Shown: positions 5,465 through 6,744 of the stretch, piece by piece | How positions within the stretch are numbered: position 1 is the first letter of the stretch | Layout: each line of letters opens with the position of its first letter | DNA from: Prevotellaceae bacterium UBA2718 | Lineage (GTDB): Bacteria; Bacteroidota; Bacteroidia; Bacteroidales; Bacteroidaceae | Direction of reading: 5' to 3' | DNA: 6,744 nt | NCBI GenBank assembly: GCA_002353975.1 | Contig: DEKQ01000073.1 | Coordinates: 1 to 6,744, forward strand | Program-made: the position numbers and the translations under genes | The notes under the pieces: model-generated | Told to the model about the DNA's origin: nothing | Database searches by the model: none | What the model saw: the letters and a program-made list of their open reading frames with translations, nothing else

Positions 5465-6175
5465 CTATGGCCTCAACGTAAAGCCGAACACGAAGTACGC
5501 CTTCTGTGAGCATGGGTTGCCTACGACCTGCGCAAACAGCGGGATGGAGAAAGAGTCCGTCACCTTGATGGCCTTCTCGGCCTTGATGCCAACATTAGTT
5601 ACTGCAAAACCGCTTGTGCCGTAATAGGTTGAAGCCATCGGGACGGCACCGACAGTGGCAGTCCAGTCGCACGTGACGAAACGGAACGGAGCCGCCAGCT
5701 CCAGGTATGTGGAGTAGGCCCGCTTGCCGCCTTTGTTCAGTCCGTCGTTACCGGCAAAGTTCACGTAGGCCTGAGCACGCAGGAAACCAAAGTCGTAACC
5801 CACGTTGCCCTCAAAGACATGGTTCGTTTTGTGTGCCTTATAGAGGAAATAGCGGGCGTCGGGATCCTGCCCCGTGCTGAACCAATAGTCCGTTATGCCA
5901 ACATTGAAACCGCCTGTAGTGTATGCCAGCGTCAGGTCAAACTCCTTCGTGTCGCTTGACTCCGTCAGCCCCACGCTGCCCCACGCCGTAAGGCTAAGCC
6001 CCTTGTAGGCCACACCGAGCGTGGGCTGCACGGACACATGGCCCAGATCCTGACCACGCCAGATGTATCGGCTCACGAAGTCGGCACTGATAGTACCGCT
6101 GAAATCACTCTCTGCCTTGGCTCCGGCGATGCTTGCGAGCATCACCAGAGCAGTAATATATAGTCTCTTTTTCAT
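5465..6175 (-). CDS. Gcw_chp/TorF-type putative outer-membrane porin
   Basis: A 236-residue exported protein. Residues 1-21 form a signal peptide (MKKR, then a hydrophobic core, AKA cleavage before ESDFSG). The mature part alternates polar and aromatic residues as in an outer-membrane beta-barrel, with a typical opening strand SADFVSRYIWRGQDLG (about 30-45), which is the hallmark of the TorF/Gcw_chp family (TIGR02001-type). Later strands include LSLTAWGSVGL, FNVGITDYWFS, VFEGNVGYDFG and a final YFVFGFTLRP. Transport has been proposed for the family but the solute is not established. The start lies 32 bp behind the amtB stop, so the two are very likely one transcript, and a role in ammonium passage across the outer membrane is a reasonable inference. 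The end of the barrel is intact and no truncation is visible. Confidence 0.85.
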   Translation of the reverse strand: MKKRLYITALVMLASIAGAKAESDFSGTISADFVSRYIWRGQDLGHVSVQPTLGVAYKGLSLTAWGSVGLTESSDTKEFDLTLAYTTGGFNVGITDYWFSTGQDPDARYFLYKAHKTNHVFEGNVGYDFGFLRAQAYVNFAGNDGLNKGGKRAYSTYLELAAPFRFVTCDWTATVGAVPMASTYYGTSGFAVTNVGIKAEKAIKVTDSFSIPLFAQVVGNPCSQKAYFVFGFTLRP

Positions 6176-6207
6176 ATTCTTATTGATGATTTTAAGTTAT
6201 CTGATTA

Positions 6208-6744
6208 TCAGTTATAGCAAGCCTCGCCGTGTTCATAGACATCAAGGCCTTCCTCCTCTATGCGTCTGTCACAGCGCAGTCCGACGGTCTTCTTCAGTCC
6301 ATAGAAGATGATGAGCCCCATGAAGAACGCCCACGCACACACGGCAACAGCGCCGATGAGCTGCGTCAGCACGTCCGTCTCTGTGCCGTTGATGGCTGGA
6401 TTTACGAAGACGCCGGTGAGGATGGTGCCCACGATACCACCTACTCCGTGTACGGAAATGGCACCCACAGGATCATCGATGTGCAATTTCTTGTCAATGA
6501 ACGATACACTCCAGCACATGATGACGCTCGTAACAATTCCAATGACTGCCGCTGCCCAGAAATCCACACAGTCGCAACCGGCTGTTATACCCACCAATCC
6601 TGCAAGAATACCGTTGCAGACCATGGAGAGTGACGGCTTTCCGTCAACTATCCATGTGTAAACCAGCGCCGCAAGACCTCCTGTGGCAGCCGCCATATTG
6701 GTCGTGATGAACACATGAGCCGAATGGATAGCGCTCTCACCCGT
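6208..6744 (-). CDS. amtB: Ammonium transporter AmtB family, C-terminal 178 residues; 5' end outside window
   Basis: Inner-membrane trimeric channel for ammonium/ammonia. The visible part begins in TGESAIHSAH and continues through GKPSLSMVCNGILAGLVGITAGC, then DDPVGAISVHGVGGIVGTILTG, which holds the second of the two pore histidines (VHGVGG). It ends in a cytoplasmic tail, RRIEEEGLDVYEHGEACYN, matching the conserved EGLDV.xHGE.AY end of Amt proteins that contacts P-II (GlnK). The frame is open to the right edge. A GTG at 6714 is an internal valine codon, not a start, because similarity continues upstream of it. The gene is followed after 32 bp by the barrel gene. No P-II gene lies between amtB and its follower here, so any glnK partner must be upstream or elsewhere. 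Confidence 0.96.
   Translation of the reverse strand, partial: TGESAIHSAHVFITTNMAAATGGLAALVYTWIVDGKPSLSMVCNGILAGLVGITAGCDCVDFWAAAVIGIVTSVIMCWSVSFIDKKLHIDDPVGAISVHGVGGIVGTILTGVFVNPAINGTETDVLTQLIGAVAVCAWAFFMGLIIFYGLKKTVGLRCDRRIEEEGLDVYEHGEACYN

Noticed and set aside
6208..6714. Ammonium transporter starting at GTG 6714
   Set aside because: The conserved sequence TGESAIHSAH continues upstream to the window edge, so the GTG is an internal valine codon.

Overview
The window looks like a Bacteroidales chromosome, most likely Prevotella or a close relative. The evidence is Bacteroidetes-type promoter boxes (TAnnTTTG), an outer-membrane Gcw_chp/TorF-like barrel next to an ammonium transporter, GC-balanced genes separated by AT-rich gaps, and short intergenic and intragenic repeats. 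The genus is an inference. All five supported genes read leftward on the minus strand.

In transcription order (right to left): the 3' part of an AmtB-type ammonium transporter (6208-6744, cut by the window edge); a small secreted outer-membrane barrel of the Gcw_chp/TorF type (5465-6175), 32 bp behind it; a 210-bp gap with a good promoter box and a long purine-rich leader; an SLC13/DASS-type permease with one RCK_C domain (3740-5254); a secreted LamG-like protein (3136-3699), 40 bp behind it; a 901-bp non-coding gap (2235-3135) rich in repeats and inverted repeats; and the 5' two-thirds of a glutamate synthase large subunit gene, gltB (1-2234, cut by the window edge).

The frame of the locus is nitrogen assimilation: AmtB brings in ammonium, the barrel probably serves the outer membrane in the same process, and GltB (GOGAT) turns glutamine and 2-oxoglutarate into glutamate. 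The permease and the LamG-like protein sit between them and have no obvious nitrogen role.

The most striking signal lies inside gltB. The uninterrupted 744-codon frame carries three copies of a GC-rich, partly palindromic repeat of about 60-87 bp. All three have the same orientation and the same reading frame, and they add Pro/Gly/Ser-rich segments (PSPK-type core) to the glutaminase domain at places where ordinary GltB proteins have none. This looks like a mobile palindromic element that tolerates translation. The second notable structure is a tandem array with an exact 22-bp period (four units) closed by an inverted copy that makes a perfect 15-bp hairpin (2609-2712). The gltB upstream region also holds a cluster of CGGTTTAT boxes, an 11-bp inverted repeat 41 bp apart, and a 12-mer that recurs exactly three times in the non-coding parts of the window.
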